From Pandoraea faecigallinarum (lineage in GTDB: Bacteria; Pseudomonadota; Gammaproteobacteria; Burkholderiales; Burkholderiaceae): a DNA stretch of 64,000 nucleotides. The stretch's first letter is position 1. The number at the start of each line of letters is the position of its first letter. The DNA is taken from the NCBI RefSeq assembly GCF_001029105.3, contig NZ_CP011807.3, forward strand, positions 186,001 to 250,000, read 5' to 3'. Made by a program: the position numbers and the translations under genes. The notes below the pieces were generated by a model that saw only the letters and a list, made by a program, of their open reading frames with translations, was not told the origin of the DNA and ran no database searches. Shown in pieces: positions 25,399 through 35,753 of the stretch.

Positions 25399-25529
25399 GT
25401 CCGGCCGTCGTCGCGGGCGGCGCCCCGGGCGCCATCTGCCGCGACGCCATGTGATGGCGAGATCGCGCGCCGCGCGCATCCCGCACCTTACGCTACCGCT
25501 TTCATGCGCCACCCAGCACAGCAGCCATC

Positions 25530-27020
25530 ATGGAACAAGATCTGATTCATTTGCAGGATTTGCGTGCCGCGCTCGACGCCAGGCGCGTCTCGAGCGTCGA
25601 GCTCACGCAGCACTATCTGACGCGCATCGCCGCGGCGGCCGATCTGAACGCCTTCGTGCACGTCGACGCCGAAGCCAGCCTCACGCAAGCGCGCGCCGCG
25701 GATGCGCGCATCGCCGCCGGTGACGGCGCGAACCAGCCCCTGCTGGGAATCCCCGTCGCGCACAAGGACGTTTTCGTTACGCGCAACTGGCACAGCACGG
25801 CAGGCTCGCGCATGCTCAAGGGCTACCAGAGCCCGTTCGACGCCGCTGTCGTCGAGCGTCTGTCAGACGCCGGCATGGTCACGTTGGGCAAGACCAACAT
25901 GGACGAGTTCGCCATGGGCTCGTCCAACGAAAACTCGTACTACGGCCCGGTCAAGAACCCGTGGGACAAGCTGGCCGTGCCGGGCGGCTCGTCCGGCGGC
26001 TCGGCCGCTGCCGTGGCCGCGCGCCTGGCGCCGGTCGCCACCGGAACCGATACCGGCGGCTCGATCCGCCAACCAGCTGCATTCTGCGGCGTGACCGGCA
26101 TCAAGCCGACGTATGGCCGCGTGTCGCGTTACGGCATGATCGCTTTCGCCTCGTCGCTCGATCAAGGCGGTCCGTTCGGTCATAGCGCCGCAGATTGCGC
26201 TTGGCTGCTCAACGGCATGGCCGGGTTCGACCCTCGCGATTCGACCAGCCTGGAGCGTGCCGACGAAGACTTCGCACGCGGTCTGGGCAAGCCGCTCGAC
26301 GGGGCGACGGCCGACAAGCCGCTGGCGGGTCTGCGCATCGGGCTGCCTGCCGAATACTTCGGAGAAGGACTCGACGCCGACGTGCGCGAATCCATCGACA
26401 ACGCGCTTGCCGAGTTCGAGAAGCTCGGCGCCGTGCGCGTGCCGGTGTCGCTGCCGAAGACGGAACTGTCGATCCCTGTGTACTACGTGCTGGCGCCGGC
26501 GGAAGCGTCGTCGAACCTGTCGCGCTTCGACGGCGTGCGCTTCGGCCATCGTGCCGCCGAGTACCGCGACCTGCTCGACATGTACAAGAAGTCGCGTGCC
26601 GAAGGCTTCGGCACCGAGGTCAAGCGTCGCATCCTGGTGGGCACCTACGTGCTCTCGCACGGCTATTACGACGCCTACTATCTGCAAGCCCAGAAGATCC
26701 GCCGTCTGATCGCGCAGGATTTCCAGAACGCGTTCGCGCAGTGCGACGTCATCATGGGGCCGGTTGCCCCGTCGGTGGCCTGGAACCTCGGCGAGAAGAG
26801 CGCCGATCCGGTGCAGATGTATCTGGCCGACGTCTACACGCTGTCGGTGAGCCTCGCGGGCCTGCCGGGCATGAGCCTGCCGGTCGGCCCGGGACGCAAT
26901 GCGCGTCCGGTCGGCCTGCAAATGATCGGCAACTATTTCGACGAAGCCCGCCTGCTGCAAGTGGCCGACGCGTTCCAGCGCGCGACCGACTGGCACAAGC
27001 GTGCGCCCACGGGTGTCTGA
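25530..27020 (+). CDS. gatA: Asp-tRNA(Asn)/Glu-tRNA(Gln) amidotransferase subunit A
   Basis: A 496-residue amidase-signature enzyme that releases ammonia from glutamine for GatB. The Ser-cisSer-Lys triad is intact: K79 in VAHKDVF, S154 in the loop GGSSGGS (152-158) and S178 in [17 protein letters not shown], the same numbering I recall for Staphylococcus GatA. Length is standard. It starts 131 bases after gatC and is followed after two bases by a lipoprotein gene. Confidence 0.98.
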   Translation: MEQDLIHLQDLRAALDARRVSSVELTQHYLTRIAAAADLNAFVHVDAEASLTQARAADARIAAGDGANQPLLGIPVAHKDVFVTRNWHSTAGSRMLKGYQSPFDAAVVERLSDAGMVTLGKTNMDEFAMGSSNENSYYGPVKNPWDKLAVPGGSSGGSAAAVAARLAPVATGTDTGGSIRQPAAFCGVTGIKPTYGRVSRYGMIAFASSLDQGGPFGHSAADCAWLLNGMAGFDPRDSTSLERADEDFARGLGKPLDGATADKPLAGLRIGLPAEYFGEGLDADVRESIDNALAEFEKLGAVRVPVSLPKTELSIPVYYVLAPAEASSNLSRFDGVRFGHRAAEYRDLLDMYKKSRAEGFGTEVKRRILVGTYVLSHGYYDAYYLQAQKIRRLIAQDFQNAFAQCDVIMGPVAPSVAWNLGEKSADPVQMYLADVYTLSVSLAGLPGMSLPVGPGRNARPVGLQMIGNYFDEARLLQVADAFQRATDWHKRAPTGV

Positions 27021-27022
27021 CG

Positions 27023-27586
27023 ATGAGCCGCCAGCGCATGCAGCACCACGCCATGACGTCTCCCGCAACGGCCGGTTCGGGCATCGGTTCGGCCATCGCC
27101 CCCGATGCCGCCCGTGCCGCCGCACCCGCCGCCCGCCGGCTGATTTCCCGCGCGCTGGTGCTCACCGGCATGGTGCTCACGCTCGCGTCGTGCTCGCTGC
27201 CGTTCTCGCGCCCGACGCCGATCGCTTACCGTGAAATCAATCTGTCGGGTTACTGCTCGCAGACCGACGAAGACGGCTTTCGCGAACAGGCGATGCTCAA
27301 GGTCCAGGGCAATCAGGTGCAGGCGCTGGACTGGCGTCTGTGGGTGGGCAACCGCGGCAGCTGCCACTTCAATCTGGCGGATTTTCACCAGACGCAATGG
27401 CGCCCGAGCATCGAACTGCGCGCCAATCGGGGCAGTTGCAAGCTGCTTATCTGGCAGGACCCGGGCAACGTGACCATCGGACACGCGAACTGCGAGGCGT
27501 ATTGCACGCCGGGCATCTACGAGACCGCGTGGCCCGTGAGTTTCGATCCGCAGTCGGGCATTTGCGCACGCGATACGCGCCGGTAA
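27023..27586 (+). CDS. Putative lipoprotein encoded within the gatCAB operon
   Basis: A 187-residue protein starting two bases after the gatA stop. After a long, partly basic N-terminus comes a hydrophobic helix and lipobox ([13 protein letters not shown]), so lipidation at that Cys is likely. If translation began at ATG 27038 or 27053 the signal would be of more usual length. The mature part has six further cysteines (GYC, GSCHF, GSCKL, NCEAYC, GIC), which suggests disulfides in the periplasm, and the repeated pattern NRGSC. Function is unknown. It has no obvious link to tRNA amidation beyond its position. Confidence 0.8.
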   Translation: MSRQRMQHHAMTSPATAGSGIGSAIAPDAARAAAPAARRLISRALVLTGMVLTLASCSLPFSRPTPIAYREINLSGYCSQTDEDGFREQAMLKVQGNQVQALDWRLWVGNRGSCHFNLADFHQTQWRPSIELRANRGSCKLLIWQDPGNVTIGHANCEAYCTPGIYETAWPVSFDPQSGICARDTRR

Positions 27587-27701
27587 GCATCGACGAACAG
27601 GAACGGGCCGGGTGTCCACCGGGGCGAGGAGTCCCACGGACGGCTGGCCGCAAAGGCAAGGCGACATGCCCTGCCGACAAGTTGAGACAAGGGTGAACCT
27701 T

Positions 27702-29174
27702 ATGCAATGGGAAGTCGTTATTGGTCTGGAGACGCACGCACAGCTCTCCACCGCTTCCAAGATTTTCTCGGGCGCATCGACGCAGTTCGGCGCCGCCCCC
27801 AACACGCAGGCGTGCCCCGTGGATCTGGCCCTGCCGGGCGTGCTGCCCGTGCTCAATCGCGGCGCTGTCGAGCGCGCGATCGAGTTCGGTCTGGCCATCG
27901 GGGCGACGATTGCACCGCGCAGCATCTTCGCGCGCAAGAATTACTTCTATCCGGACCTGCCCAAGGGTTATCAGATCAGTCAGTACGAGATCCCGGTGGT
28001 GCAGGGCGGCTCGCTGAAGATTCAGGTCGAAGCCGACGCGCGCACCGGCCGTGACGCGTACGAGAAGGTCGTCACGCTCACGCGGGCGCACCTCGAAGAA
28101 GACGCGGGCAAGTCGTTGCACGAAGACTTTGCCGGCATGACCGGCATCGACCTGAACCGCGCCGGCACGCCGCTGCTGGAAATCGTGACGGAGCCCGAGA
28201 TGCGCAGCGCGGCCGAAGCCGTGGCGTACGCGAAGGCCCTGCACGGTCTGGTCGTATGGCTCGGTATCTGCGACGGCAACATGCAGGAAGGCTCCTTCCG
28301 GTGCGACGCCAATGTGTCCGTGCGTCCGGCCGGTCAGAAGGAATTCGGCACGCGCGCCGAAATCAAGAACCTGAACTCGTTCCGCTTCCTCGAAGAGGCG
28401 ATTCAGTACGAAGTGCGCCGTCAGATCGAACTGATCGAAGACGGCGGCACGGTGGTGCAGGAAACGCGGCTGTACGATCCGGACAAGAAGGAAACGCGCT
28501 CGATGCGCAGCAAGGAAGACGCGCACGACTACCGCTACTTCCCGGACCCCGACCTGATGCCGCTGGTGATCGACAGCGAATGGATCGAGCGCGTGCGCGC
28601 CGCACTGCCGGAACTGCCGGCAGGCATGCAGGCACGCTTCGTCGAGTCGTACGGCCTGTCGGACTACGACGCGGCCGTACTCACGCAGTCGAAGGCGCAG
28701 GCCGCCTACTTCGAGGCCGTGGTCGCGAAGGCGGGCCTGGCGAACGCCAAGCCTGGCGCCAACTGGATCATGGGTGAACTGTCGTCGCTGCTCAACCGCG
28801 AAGACATCACCATCGACCGGAGCCCGGTGTCGAGCGCACAGCTCGCCGGCTTGCTTGCCCGCATTGCCGACAACACGATCTCGAACAAGATCGCCAAGGA
28901 AGTCTTCCAGCTGATGTGGGAAGAACGTGCCACCGACGACGGTGCCGCCGACCGTATCATCGAAGCGAAGGGGCTGAAGCAGATCACCGACACGGGCGCG
29001 ATCGAGAAGATCATCGACGAAGTGCTGGCCGCCAACGCCAAGTCCGTCGAGGAGTTCCGCGCAGGCAAGGAGAAAGCGTTCAACGCGCTGGTCGGTCAGG
29101 CGATGAAGGCCACCAAGGGCAAGGCCAACCCGGCGCAGGTCAACGAGTTGCTCAAGAAGAAGCTCGGTGCCTGA
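27702..29174 (+). CDS. gatB: Asp-tRNA(Asn)/Glu-tRNA(Gln) amidotransferase subunit B
   Basis: A 490-residue tRNA-binding kinase/amidotransferase subunit. It begins [20 protein letters not shown] and contains [47 protein letters not shown] and [12 protein letters not shown], all hallmarks of GatB. The C-terminal YqeY-like helical domain ends in [22 protein letters not shown] 27702 is chosen for the conserved N-terminus; an in-frame ATG at 27612 adds a non-conserved leader. It lies 115 bases after the lipoprotein gene. Confidence 0.98.
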   Translation: MQWEVVIGLETHAQLSTASKIFSGASTQFGAAPNTQACPVDLALPGVLPVLNRGAVERAIEFGLAIGATIAPRSIFARKNYFYPDLPKGYQISQYEIPVVQGGSLKIQVEADARTGRDAYEKVVTLTRAHLEEDAGKSLHEDFAGMTGIDLNRAGTPLLEIVTEPEMRSAAEAVAYAKALHGLVVWLGICDGNMQEGSFRCDANVSVRPAGQKEFGTRAEIKNLNSFRFLEEAIQYEVRRQIELIEDGGTVVQETRLYDPDKKETRSMRSKEDAHDYRYFPDPDLMPLVIDSEWIERVRAALPELPAGMQARFVESYGLSDYDAAVLTQSKAQAAYFEAVVAKAGLANAKPGANWIMGELSSLLNREDITIDRSPVSSAQLAGLLARIADNTISNKIAKEVFQLMWEERATDDGAADRIIEAKGLKQITDTGAIEKIIDEVLAANAKSVEEFRAGKEKAFNALVGQAMKATKGKANPAQVNELLKKKLGA

Positions 29175-29260
29175 TGAGGGCCGACGGCCGCTGACCCGGC
29201 CCGACGAACGCTGACGGCATGGCGCCGGCGGCGCTGCCGTGGCGCGGGACGGTTCGAAGG

Positions 29261-29297
29261 AAAGGCGCGGTTGCCGTCATTCGGCGCCGCGCCTTTT
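29261..29297 (+). terminator. Rho-independent terminator after gatB
   Basis: A perfect 10-bp stem AAAGGCGCGG/CCGCGCCTTT with a 16-base loop and a short T run, 86 bases after the gatB stop. Confidence 0.8.
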
Positions 29298-29340
29298 GTC
29301 ATGGCCGGGGGCGGTCGGCGCCGCGAATGCCTTATCGCAC

Positions 29341-29372
29341 AACGCGCTGCGCTTATTGCCGCGCGTTTTTTT
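29341..29372 (+). terminator. Second terminator-like hairpin before ppk2
   Basis: A 7-bp stem AACGCGC/GCGCGTT with a 13-base loop and seven T residues (29366-29372). It would back up the gatB terminator and insulate ppk2, whose start is 56 bases downstream. Confidence 0.7.
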
Positions 29373-29428
29373 GGGCCCTGCGCAAATTGCGCCATACTCC
29401 CGACTAACTACCACGGCAGGAGTTGGCG

Positions 29429-30235
29429 ATGTTCGAGAAATACCGCGTACCGCTTGGCAAGAAGCTGGATCTGTCCGCCTTCGATCCCGCCGACAAACCG
29501 TTTTCCGGCGATAACAAGGAAGACGACAGGATACGTCTGGCCGAACTGGCGCTCAAACTCGACGAGTTGCAGACGATTCTGCATGCCAACAGCCGGCATC
29601 GCGTGTTGCTCGTGCTCCAGGGCATGGACACCAGCGGCAAGGACGGCACGATTCGCGCGGTGTTCCAGAATGTCGACCCACTGGGTATTCGCGTGGCCAA
29701 CTTCAAATCGCCCACGCCGATCGAACTGTCGCACGACTTTCTCTGGCGTGTGCACATGGCCGTGCCCGCCGCCGGCGAGCTGACGATCTTCAACCGCAGC
29801 CATTACGAAGACGTGCTCATCACGCGCGTGCACGACTGGATCGATGCCGACGAGTGCGAGCGCCGTTACACGCATATCAATAACTTCGAGCAACTGCTCG
29901 TCGAGAACAACACGCACATCGTCAAGTGCTTCCTGCACATTTCGTCGGAGGAGCAGCGCAAGCGTCTGCAAGAGCGCATCGACGATCCCAACAAGCATTG
30001 GAAATTTGAGCTGGGCGACCTCAAGGAACGCAGCTTCTGGCCGCAATACACAAAGGCCTACGAAGCGGCGTTATCGGCGACGTCGACGCAACACGCGCCG
30101 TGGTATATCGTGCCTTCCGACTCGAAACGCCACCGTAATCTGATGGTGGCAGAGTTGCTGGTGCACGCGCTGACCGAGCTGAACCTGTCCTATCCGCCTG
30201 CCCGCCGCGAGTTGACGGGCATGAAAGTGGAATGA
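29429..30235 (+). CDS. ppk2: Polyphosphate kinase 2 family protein
   Basis: A 268-residue P-loop phosphotransferase that moves phosphate between polyphosphate and nucleotides. Walker A is GMDTSGKDGT (65-74) and Walker B FNRSHYEDVL (121-130). The lid region has a conserved HWKFELGDLKERSFWPQY. The single-domain length and these motifs fit the AMP/ADP-phosphorylating short PPK2 group (class I versus III not resolved). ATG 29429 has AGGAG seven bases upstream; a TTG two codons earlier is unlikely. It appears monocistronic. Confidence 0.93.
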   Translation: MFEKYRVPLGKKLDLSAFDPADKPFSGDNKEDDRIRLAELALKLDELQTILHANSRHRVLLVLQGMDTSGKDGTIRAVFQNVDPLGIRVANFKSPTPIELSHDFLWRVHMAVPAAGELTIFNRSHYEDVLITRVHDWIDADECERRYTHINNFEQLLVENNTHIVKCFLHISSEEQRKRLQERIDDPNKHWKFELGDLKERSFWPQYTKAYEAALSATSTQHAPWYIVPSDSKRHRNLMVAELLVHALTELNLSYPPARRELTGMKVE

Positions 30236-30397
30236 CGCGGCGCAGCACCCGGGGCGGCCGGCATCGCGTAAGACAACAGCAATGACGTGAGCGGCCGTGG
30301 ATATCCGCGGCCGGTTTATCAGTGGAAACAGACGCAGCCGGGGCAAGCGGGGGCTTGGCCGGCGAATCGGCGTCGCATGGGGAAAACGGGGAAGAAG

Positions 30398-31630
30398 ATG
30401 AGTGACGAGAACGCCCGCCGGCCGTTGCCGGGGGACGCGGCCGACCATGGGCAGGAGGGGGTGGCCGGGCGAGGCAAACCGGGTTCGCGCCGATGGGCGG
30501 CAGGCCTGCTCGCCATCGTGATGGTTGCCGGCGGCGCCGCGTGGCTGCACTCGCGCGGCGCGCAGAGGCCGGTCAAGGCCGCTGCTGCCCCGTCGGTCAC
30601 GGTCGCCACGGTAGCAGTACGCGACGTGCCGGTCCGGCTGATCGCCAACGGCACGGTCACTGCGCGTCGGACCATCGACGTTCGCCCGCAGATCTCCAGC
30701 ACGATCCGTCAGGTACATATCAAGGAAGGCGACTTCGTCAAAGCCGGACAGTTGCTGTTCTCGCTCGACGCCCGCATGGACGAGGCGAACCTCAAGAAGG
30801 TACAGGCGCAACTCGCGAAGGACGAGGCGGATCTCGCCAACGCCCGCCGCTCGCTCGCCCGTACGCGGCAACTGATCGCCGAGCACTTTGTCTCGCAAAG
30901 CGCGCTCGACACGGCGCAAAGCAGCGTGGACAGCCTCACCGCGCAGGTCGCCGCCGACCGCGCCGCGATTGCCGCCAGTCAGGTCGCGGTCGACTACAAC
31001 CAGATACGGGCGGGCATCGACGGCCGCACCGGCGCGATCAACGTGCATCCGGGCAGCCTCGTGACGCCGGGCGGTGCGGCGCTCGTGAGCATCACGCAGC
31101 TCGATCCCATCGATATCAGCTTCACGCTGCCCGAGGGCGCGCTGGCCGAGTTGCAGGCGGCCCGCGCCGGCGGCCCCTTGCCGGTCACGGCCACGCTCGG
31201 CACCACCGGCGTGAATGTCACGGGGCAGCTCAGCTTCGTCGATAACGCCGTGGATTCGCAAACGGGCACCATCCGCCTCAAGGCGGCCTACGACAATCGC
31301 GACGCGAAGCTCTGGCCCGGCATGTATCTGAACGTCGCGGTGATCGGCCGTGTGCTCAGGCAGGCGAGCGTGGTGCCGCCGCAAGCCGTTCAGACCGGCC
31401 CGGACGGCAAGTTCGTCTACGTGATCGGCGAGGACGGCAAAGTCAGCGTCAGGCCGGTGAAGGTCGGCTACGTCGAGGCGAAGCTCGCCGTGATCGACGG
31501 TGTGCCCGGCGGCACGAAGGTCGTGCAGGAAGGCGCTGAGAACCTGCGTCCGGGTAATACGGTGACGGTCGTCGCGTCGCGCGAGGGTGCCGCGCCAGCG
31601 GCAGGGGCTGCGGCAGGGAAGGCGCCATGA
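30398..31630 (+). CDS. RND efflux periplasmic adaptor (MdtA-like)
   Basis: A membrane-fusion protein of about 410 residues. One N-terminal membrane anchor (WAAGLLAIVMVAGGAAWL) is followed by a split lipoyl domain (RPQISSTIRQVHIKEGDFVKAGQLLFSLD), an alpha hairpin at about 100-170, and beta-barrel and membrane-proximal domains (LDPIDISFTLPE, LWPGMYLNVAV, VVPPQAVQTGPDGKFVYV). The C-terminus is Ala-rich. The start is uncertain: ATG 30398 or 30377 both lack an ideal site. The stop overlaps the pump gene start (ATGA). Best match by eye is the MdtA/MuxA group, which works with MdtBC-type pumps. Confidence 0.9.
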   Translation: MSDENARRPLPGDAADHGQEGVAGRGKPGSRRWAAGLLAIVMVAGGAAWLHSRGAQRPVKAAAAPSVTVATVAVRDVPVRLIANGTVTARRTIDVRPQISSTIRQVHIKEGDFVKAGQLLFSLDARMDEANLKKVQAQLAKDEADLANARRSLARTRQLIAEHFVSQSALDTAQSSVDSLTAQVAADRAAIAASQVAVDYNQIRAGIDGRTGAINVHPGSLVTPGGAALVSITQLDPIDISFTLPEGALAELQAARAGGPLPVTATLGTTGVNVTGQLSFVDNAVDSQTGTIRLKAAYDNRDAKLWPGMYLNVAVIGRVLRQASVVPPQAVQTGPDGKFVYVIGEDGKVSVRPVKVGYVEAKLAVIDGVPGGTKVVQEGAENLRPGNTVTVVASREGAAPAAGAAAGKAP

Positions 31631-34600
31631 ATCTCTCGGAGCTCTGTATTCGCCGGCCGGTCATGACGATCCTGCTGTGCGTGGCGGCCGTCGTAGCGGG
31701 GTTGATCGCGTATGGCCAGATACCGATTTCGGCCCTGCCCAGCTACAACTCGCCTGTGATTCAGGTCACCGCCACGCTCCCCGGGGCCAGTCCGGAGACG
31801 ATGGCCGCCTCGGTGGCCGCGCCGATGGAGAAGCAGTTCTCGACGATTGCCGGGGTGGCGGTCATCAGTTCGACCAACACCCAGGGCACGACCTCGATGG
31901 TCATCGAGTTCGACAGCGACCGCGATATCGACGCGGCGGCCGTCGACGTGCAGGCGGCGTTGTTCCGTGCGCAGCGCAAGCTGCCGGTCGAGATGACCAC
32001 GCCGCCGTCGTACCGCAAGGTCAACCCGGCCGACGCGCCGATTCTGTTCCTCGCGATGAACTCGCCGTCGATGTCGCTCGCCGAACTCGACGATTACGCG
32101 GAGAACCTCGTTTCGCCCACGTTATCCACGCTGCCTGGTGTTGCGCAGGTGCTGATTTTCGGCCAGAAGCGCTTCGCGGTGCGTGTGAAGGCACGCCCCG
32201 ACGCCCTGGCTGCGCGCAAGCTCACCCTCGACGACGTGGCGCGCGCGCTCGCCTCGGCCAACGCCAACAGTCCCGTGGGCACGCTCGACGGCAGCCGTCA
32301 GACGCTGACCATCGAGGCCAATCGTCAGATGACGAAGGCCGACCAGTTCGCGAATCTCATCATCGCCAGCGTCAACGGCAACCCCGTGTATCTGCGCGAC
32401 GTGGCCGACGTGCAGGACAGCGTCGAGTCGGTCAAGACAGGCAGCTGGGTGAACGGCGAGCGCTCGATCGTGCTGGCCGTGTTGCGCCAGCCGAACGCGA
32501 ACACAGTGGCGACCGTCGATCAGGTGAAGGCAGCGTTGCCGCGACTGGCGGAGCAGATGCCGCAGTCCATTCAGGTCAAACTGCTCAACGACCGTTCGGT
32601 GTCGATCCGCGAGTCCATCGACGACGTGCAGTTCACGCTCGCGCTCACGGTGATCCTCGTCACGCTGGTGATCTTCCTGTTCCTGCGCCGGCTGGCCGCC
32701 ACGCTCATTCCCGTGATGTCGCTGCCGGTCTCGCTCATCGGCACCGTCGCGTTGATGAAGGGCATGGGGTACTCCATCGACAATATCTCGCTGCTGGGGA
32801 TCACGCTGGCCGTGGGGCTGGTCGTTGACGACGCGATCGTGATGCTCGAGAACATCGTGCGTCACATCGAGAACGGTGTGCCGCCGCTGCGCGCAGCCCT
32901 CGTCGGCTCGCGCGAGATGGGCTTCACGATTCTCTCAATCTCGATTTCGCTGGTCGCCGTGTTCATCCCGATCTTCTTCATGCCGGGAGTGATCGGGTTG
33001 ATGTTCCATGAGTTCGCGGTGGTGGTGTCGCTGGCGATTCTGGTCTCCGCGGCCGTGTCGCTGACGCTCATTCCGATGCTGTGCAGCCGCTATCTCAAAC
33101 ACGAGCAGGACGAAGGACTCGGATTGCGCGCCACGCAGTGGTTCGAAGACGGTTTCGTGTGGGTGCAGGACGCCTACGTACGCAGCGTCGACTGGTGTCT
33201 CGCACATCGGAAATGGGTGATAGGAGTGGCTGGCGCGACATTCATTGCGACGGGTGTGCTCTTCGTCACGATACCGAAGGGTTTCTTCCCGAGCGAGGAC
33301 ATCGGGCAGGTGCAGGTGACGGCCGAAGGGGCGCAGGACATCTCATTTACGGCAATGTCGGCGCTGCTGCGCCAGGCGGGTGACATCATCCGCGCGAATC
33401 CGGCGGTCGAGACGGTGATCGTGTCGGCCAACGACAGCAATCAGGGCCGCATGTTCGTCAACCTCAAGCCGCATGGGGCGCGCCCGCATATGAGCGAGGT
33501 GCTCGAAACGTTGCGGCGCGAGGTCAGGCAGGTGCCGGGTCTGAACGTCTACTTCAACCCGGTGCAAAACCTGCAACTGGGCGGCAAGCAGAGCAAGAGC
33601 CGATACCAGTATGTCATGCAGAGCGTGAAGCCCGGCGAGATGCAGATGTGGTCCGACCGGCTGATGAATCTGATGCGCGCCGATCCGGTTTTCCGCGACG
33701 TGACGACCGACGCGCAGATGAAGGGCCTGCAAGCGCAGCTGAGCATCGACCGCGACAAGGCGAACACGCTGGGCGTGGCGATTGGCGATATTCGCAGCGC
33801 ACTCTATAGCGCGTTCGGGGAGCGCCAGGTCTCGACGATCTACACGCCGAGCGATAGCTATCAGGTGATTCTGCAGGCGGACGACGACGACCGCCGTGAC
33901 GAAAGCGCGTTCGACAAGATCTACGTGCGCGGCAAGGGCGGCGCGCTGGTGCCGCTCTCGGCGGTGGCGAGCGTCGAGCGAAAGATGGGGCCGGTGTCGG
34001 TGAACCATCAAGGGCAGTTGCAGGCCGTGACGCTATCGTTCAACCTCGCGCCGGGCGCCGCACTGGGCGACGCGTCGCAGAAGATCGTGGGCTTCCAGCA
34101 GCAACTCGGCTTCCCGCCGAGCATCATCACGAGCTGGGGCGGCGACGCGGCGGCGTTCCAGAAGTCGCAGTCGAGTCAGGTCGTGCTGCTCGTGGGAGCG
34201 TTGCTCGTGATCTATGTGCTGCTGGGCGTGCTGTACGAGAGCTACATCCATCCGCTTACGATTCTGGCGGGTCTGCCGTCGGCGGCCGTCGGCGCGCTGA
34301 TTACCCTGCGGCTGTTCGGGATGGATCTGTCGCTGATCGCGGTGATCGGCATTCTGATGCTGATCGGTATCGTGAAGAAGAACGCCATCATGATGATCGA
34401 CTTCGCACTCGACGCGCAACGCAACGGCGGCATGACGCCCGCGCAGGCGATTCGTCAGGCATGCGCGCTGCGCTTCCGTCCGATCATGATGACAACGCTC
34501 GCCGCGCTCATGGGGGCCTTGCCGATCGCGCTGGGACTCGGCGCGGGCGCCGAGTTGCGTCAACCGCTCGGGCTGGCCGTGGTCGGCGGCCTGCTGTTCT

Positions 34601-34731
34601 CGCAGGTCATCACGTTGTACATCACGCCGGTCATCTACCTCTATCTCGATCGCTTCGCCGGTAACGGTCCGCTGGTGCTGCCCGGCGACAATGCGGCTAA
34701 CGAGCAAAAAGCCATGCAATGTGGCTTGTGA
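31627..34731 (+). CDS. RND multidrug efflux pump (MdtB/MdtC-like)
   Basis: A 1034-residue inner-membrane H+/drug antiporter with the duplicated RND layout: TM1 near residue 10, a large periplasmic loop (35-335), six helices (336-540), a second periplasmic loop, and the final helices from ~850. The proton-relay helix keeps the paired Asp in VGLVVDDAIVMLENIVRH. NLSELCIRRPVMTILL at the start and the CALRFRPIMMTTLAALMGALP segment late are typical of the Mdt/Mux branch. Only one pump gene and no outer-membrane channel gene follow, so it probably uses a channel encoded elsewhere. Confidence 0.95.
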   Translation: MNLSELCIRRPVMTILLCVAAVVAGLIAYGQIPISALPSYNSPVIQVTATLPGASPETMAASVAAPMEKQFSTIAGVAVISSTNTQGTTSMVIEFDSDRDIDAAAVDVQAALFRAQRKLPVEMTTPPSYRKVNPADAPILFLAMNSPSMSLAELDDYAENLVSPTLSTLPGVAQVLIFGQKRFAVRVKARPDALAARKLTLDDVARALASANANSPVGTLDGSRQTLTIEANRQMTKADQFANLIIASVNGNPVYLRDVADVQDSVESVKTGSWVNGERSIVLAVLRQPNANTVATVDQVKAALPRLAEQMPQSIQVKLLNDRSVSIRESIDDVQFTLALTVILVTLVIFLFLRRLAATLIPVMSLPVSLIGTVALMKGMGYSIDNISLLGITLAVGLVVDDAIVMLENIVRHIENGVPPLRAALVGSREMGFTILSISISLVAVFIPIFFMPGVIGLMFHEFAVVVSLAILVSAAVSLTLIPMLCSRYLKHEQDEGLGLRATQWFEDGFVWVQDAYVRSVDWCLAHRKWVIGVAGATFIATGVLFVTIPKGFFPSEDIGQVQVTAEGAQDISFTAMSALLRQAGDIIRANPAVETVIVSANDSNQGRMFVNLKPHGARPHMSEVLETLRREVRQVPGLNVYFNPVQNLQLGGKQSKSRYQYVMQSVKPGEMQMWSDRLMNLMRADPVFRDVTTDAQMKGLQAQLSIDRDKANTLGVAIGDIRSALYSAFGERQVSTIYTPSDSYQVILQADDDDRRDESAFDKIYVRGKGGALVPLSAVASVERKMGPVSVNHQGQLQAVTLSFNLAPGAALGDASQKIVGFQQQLGFPPSIITSWGGDAAAFQKSQSSQVVLLVGALLVIYVLLGVLYESYIHPLTILAGLPSAAVGALITLRLFGMDLSLIAVIGILMLIGIVKKNAIMMIDFALDAQRNGGMTPAQAIRQACALRFRPIMMTTLAALMGALPIALGLGAGAELRQPLGLAVVGGLLFSQVITLYITPVIYLYLDRFAGNGPLVLPGDNAANEQKAMQCGL

Positions 34732-34813
34732 ATCGGCTGATTTCTGAGCTTTACGCGGTCCGTTGAAGGCCCTGGGTTTGCGTTTAGTCGCATTCCTATT
34801 TTCGAGTTGATGT

Positions 34814-34840
34814 AGCGGTCGGCGTCCTGCCGACCGCTTT
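34814..34840 (+). terminator. Terminator-like hairpin after the RND operon
   Basis: A perfect 10-bp stem AGCGGTCGGC/GCCGACCGCT with a five-base loop, followed by only two to four T residues interrupted by C. The weak T tract makes this a likely but not certain intrinsic terminator. Confidence 0.6.
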
Positions 34841-34867
34841 CCAGACCCCATCTTGATTTGCCCTGCA

Positions 34868-34891
34868 TTTCGCGACTGTTTTCGCGACTGT
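34868..34891 (+). repeat. Perfect 12-bp direct repeat upstream of the pilin gene
   Basis: TTTCGCGACTGT occurs twice without a gap, about 200 bases before the pilin start and just after the hairpin that ends the RND operon. Its position suits a regulator-binding site for the pilus operon, but that is inference. Confidence 0.65.
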
Positions 34892-35093
34892 CGAGCCGTG
34901 TCCCGAGGTATCGGAAATGGCGCACCAATGGGCGATTTCTTGCTTGCATCGAATGTCAATTTGCGAAAGACGCGTGCTGCACGCGACAACGCGACGGCGC
35001 GCGATCGGGCATAAATCGCCCCTGTCGTCACGTGCAGGTCTCCCGGATCGTGACGCCGTTTCTTTCTATTCCCTCAAAAAATCGGACCCAAAG

Positions 35094-35714
35094 ATGAATG
35101 TACGTACAGACGCGAGTGCCGTCGCGCAAATCGACAACAAGAAGACCCAATGCCTGAACAAGCGCCGGCAGCGGGGCGTGACGCTGGTGGAGCTGTCGGT
35201 CGCCGTGGCGGTGATGGGGTTGATCATGGCCGGGGCCATGGTCGGTGTGCCACGCCTGATGAACAGTGTGAAGCTGTCGCAGGAAATGAAGGACTGGCAG
35301 ATGTCGGCGCTGGCGGTGCAGAACGCCGTGGCTTCCGGTGCGTTGCCGGTGACCACCACGAAGGACCAGATTCTGAATCTGGCGATTGCCGAGCCGTTCA
35401 ATCGCTCCGCACCTGACCAGTTGCTGAATCGATTCGGCGGAGCGATCACCATCGAAGCGGTCGACGGCAAGAATTTTCCGTCGAGCGGCGTGAAGGTCAA
35501 GTCGCTCGGCTATCCGAGCGCCCAGTGCCAGGAGTTCGCCAACAAGATGCAAGGCCTCTTCGCCACGCTGACGATCAACGGCACGACGATCAAGGACAGG
35601 ACCAAAGCGCTGGATATGGCCGAAATCCCCAAGGCATGCACCCAGACGGCCGGGGCCAATGGTCAGACGGACGCAGCGTCGCAGGCCGATCTGGAATTCA
35701 CCCTCGCCGGATGA
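35094..35714 (+). CDS. pilS: Type IVb major prepilin (PilS-like)
   Basis: A 206-residue prepilin. A long 28-residue leader ends in RRQRG, and cleavage G28|V29 would expose VTLVELSVAVAVMGLIMAGA with Glu at +5, the class III signal read by the prepilin peptidase encoded downstream. A long leader and a non-Phe first mature residue mark type IVb pilins. The mature protein is about 178 residues with two cysteines (AQCQEF, KACTQT) in the C-terminal half that could form the pilin disulfide. First gene of an eight-gene pilus operon. Confidence 0.9.
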   Translation: MNVRTDASAVAQIDNKKTQCLNKRRQRGVTLVELSVAVAVMGLIMAGAMVGVPRLMNSVKLSQEMKDWQMSALAVQNAVASGALPVTTTKDQILNLAIAEPFNRSAPDQLLNRFGGAITIEAVDGKNFPSSGVKVKSLGYPSAQCQEFANKMQGLFATLTINGTTIKDRTKALDMAEIPKACTQTAGANGQTDAASQADLEFTLAG

Positions 35715-35753
35715 GAGGCATTTACGGGGAACTGACTTGAAGGCGGACAAAAC

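Larger units (their letters stand above)
34732..35093. other. Intergenic region between the RND operon and the pilus locus
   Basis: 362 bases containing the end signal of the RND operon and, presumably, the pilus promoter. Two structures are visible (entered separately): a 10-bp hairpin and a perfect 12-bp direct repeat. No convincing gene lies in it. Confidence 0.6.

Noticed and set aside
30236..30397. Terminator in the GGCCG...CGGCC inverted repeat after ppk2
   Set aside because: The stem is imperfect and only three T residues follow; too weak to call.
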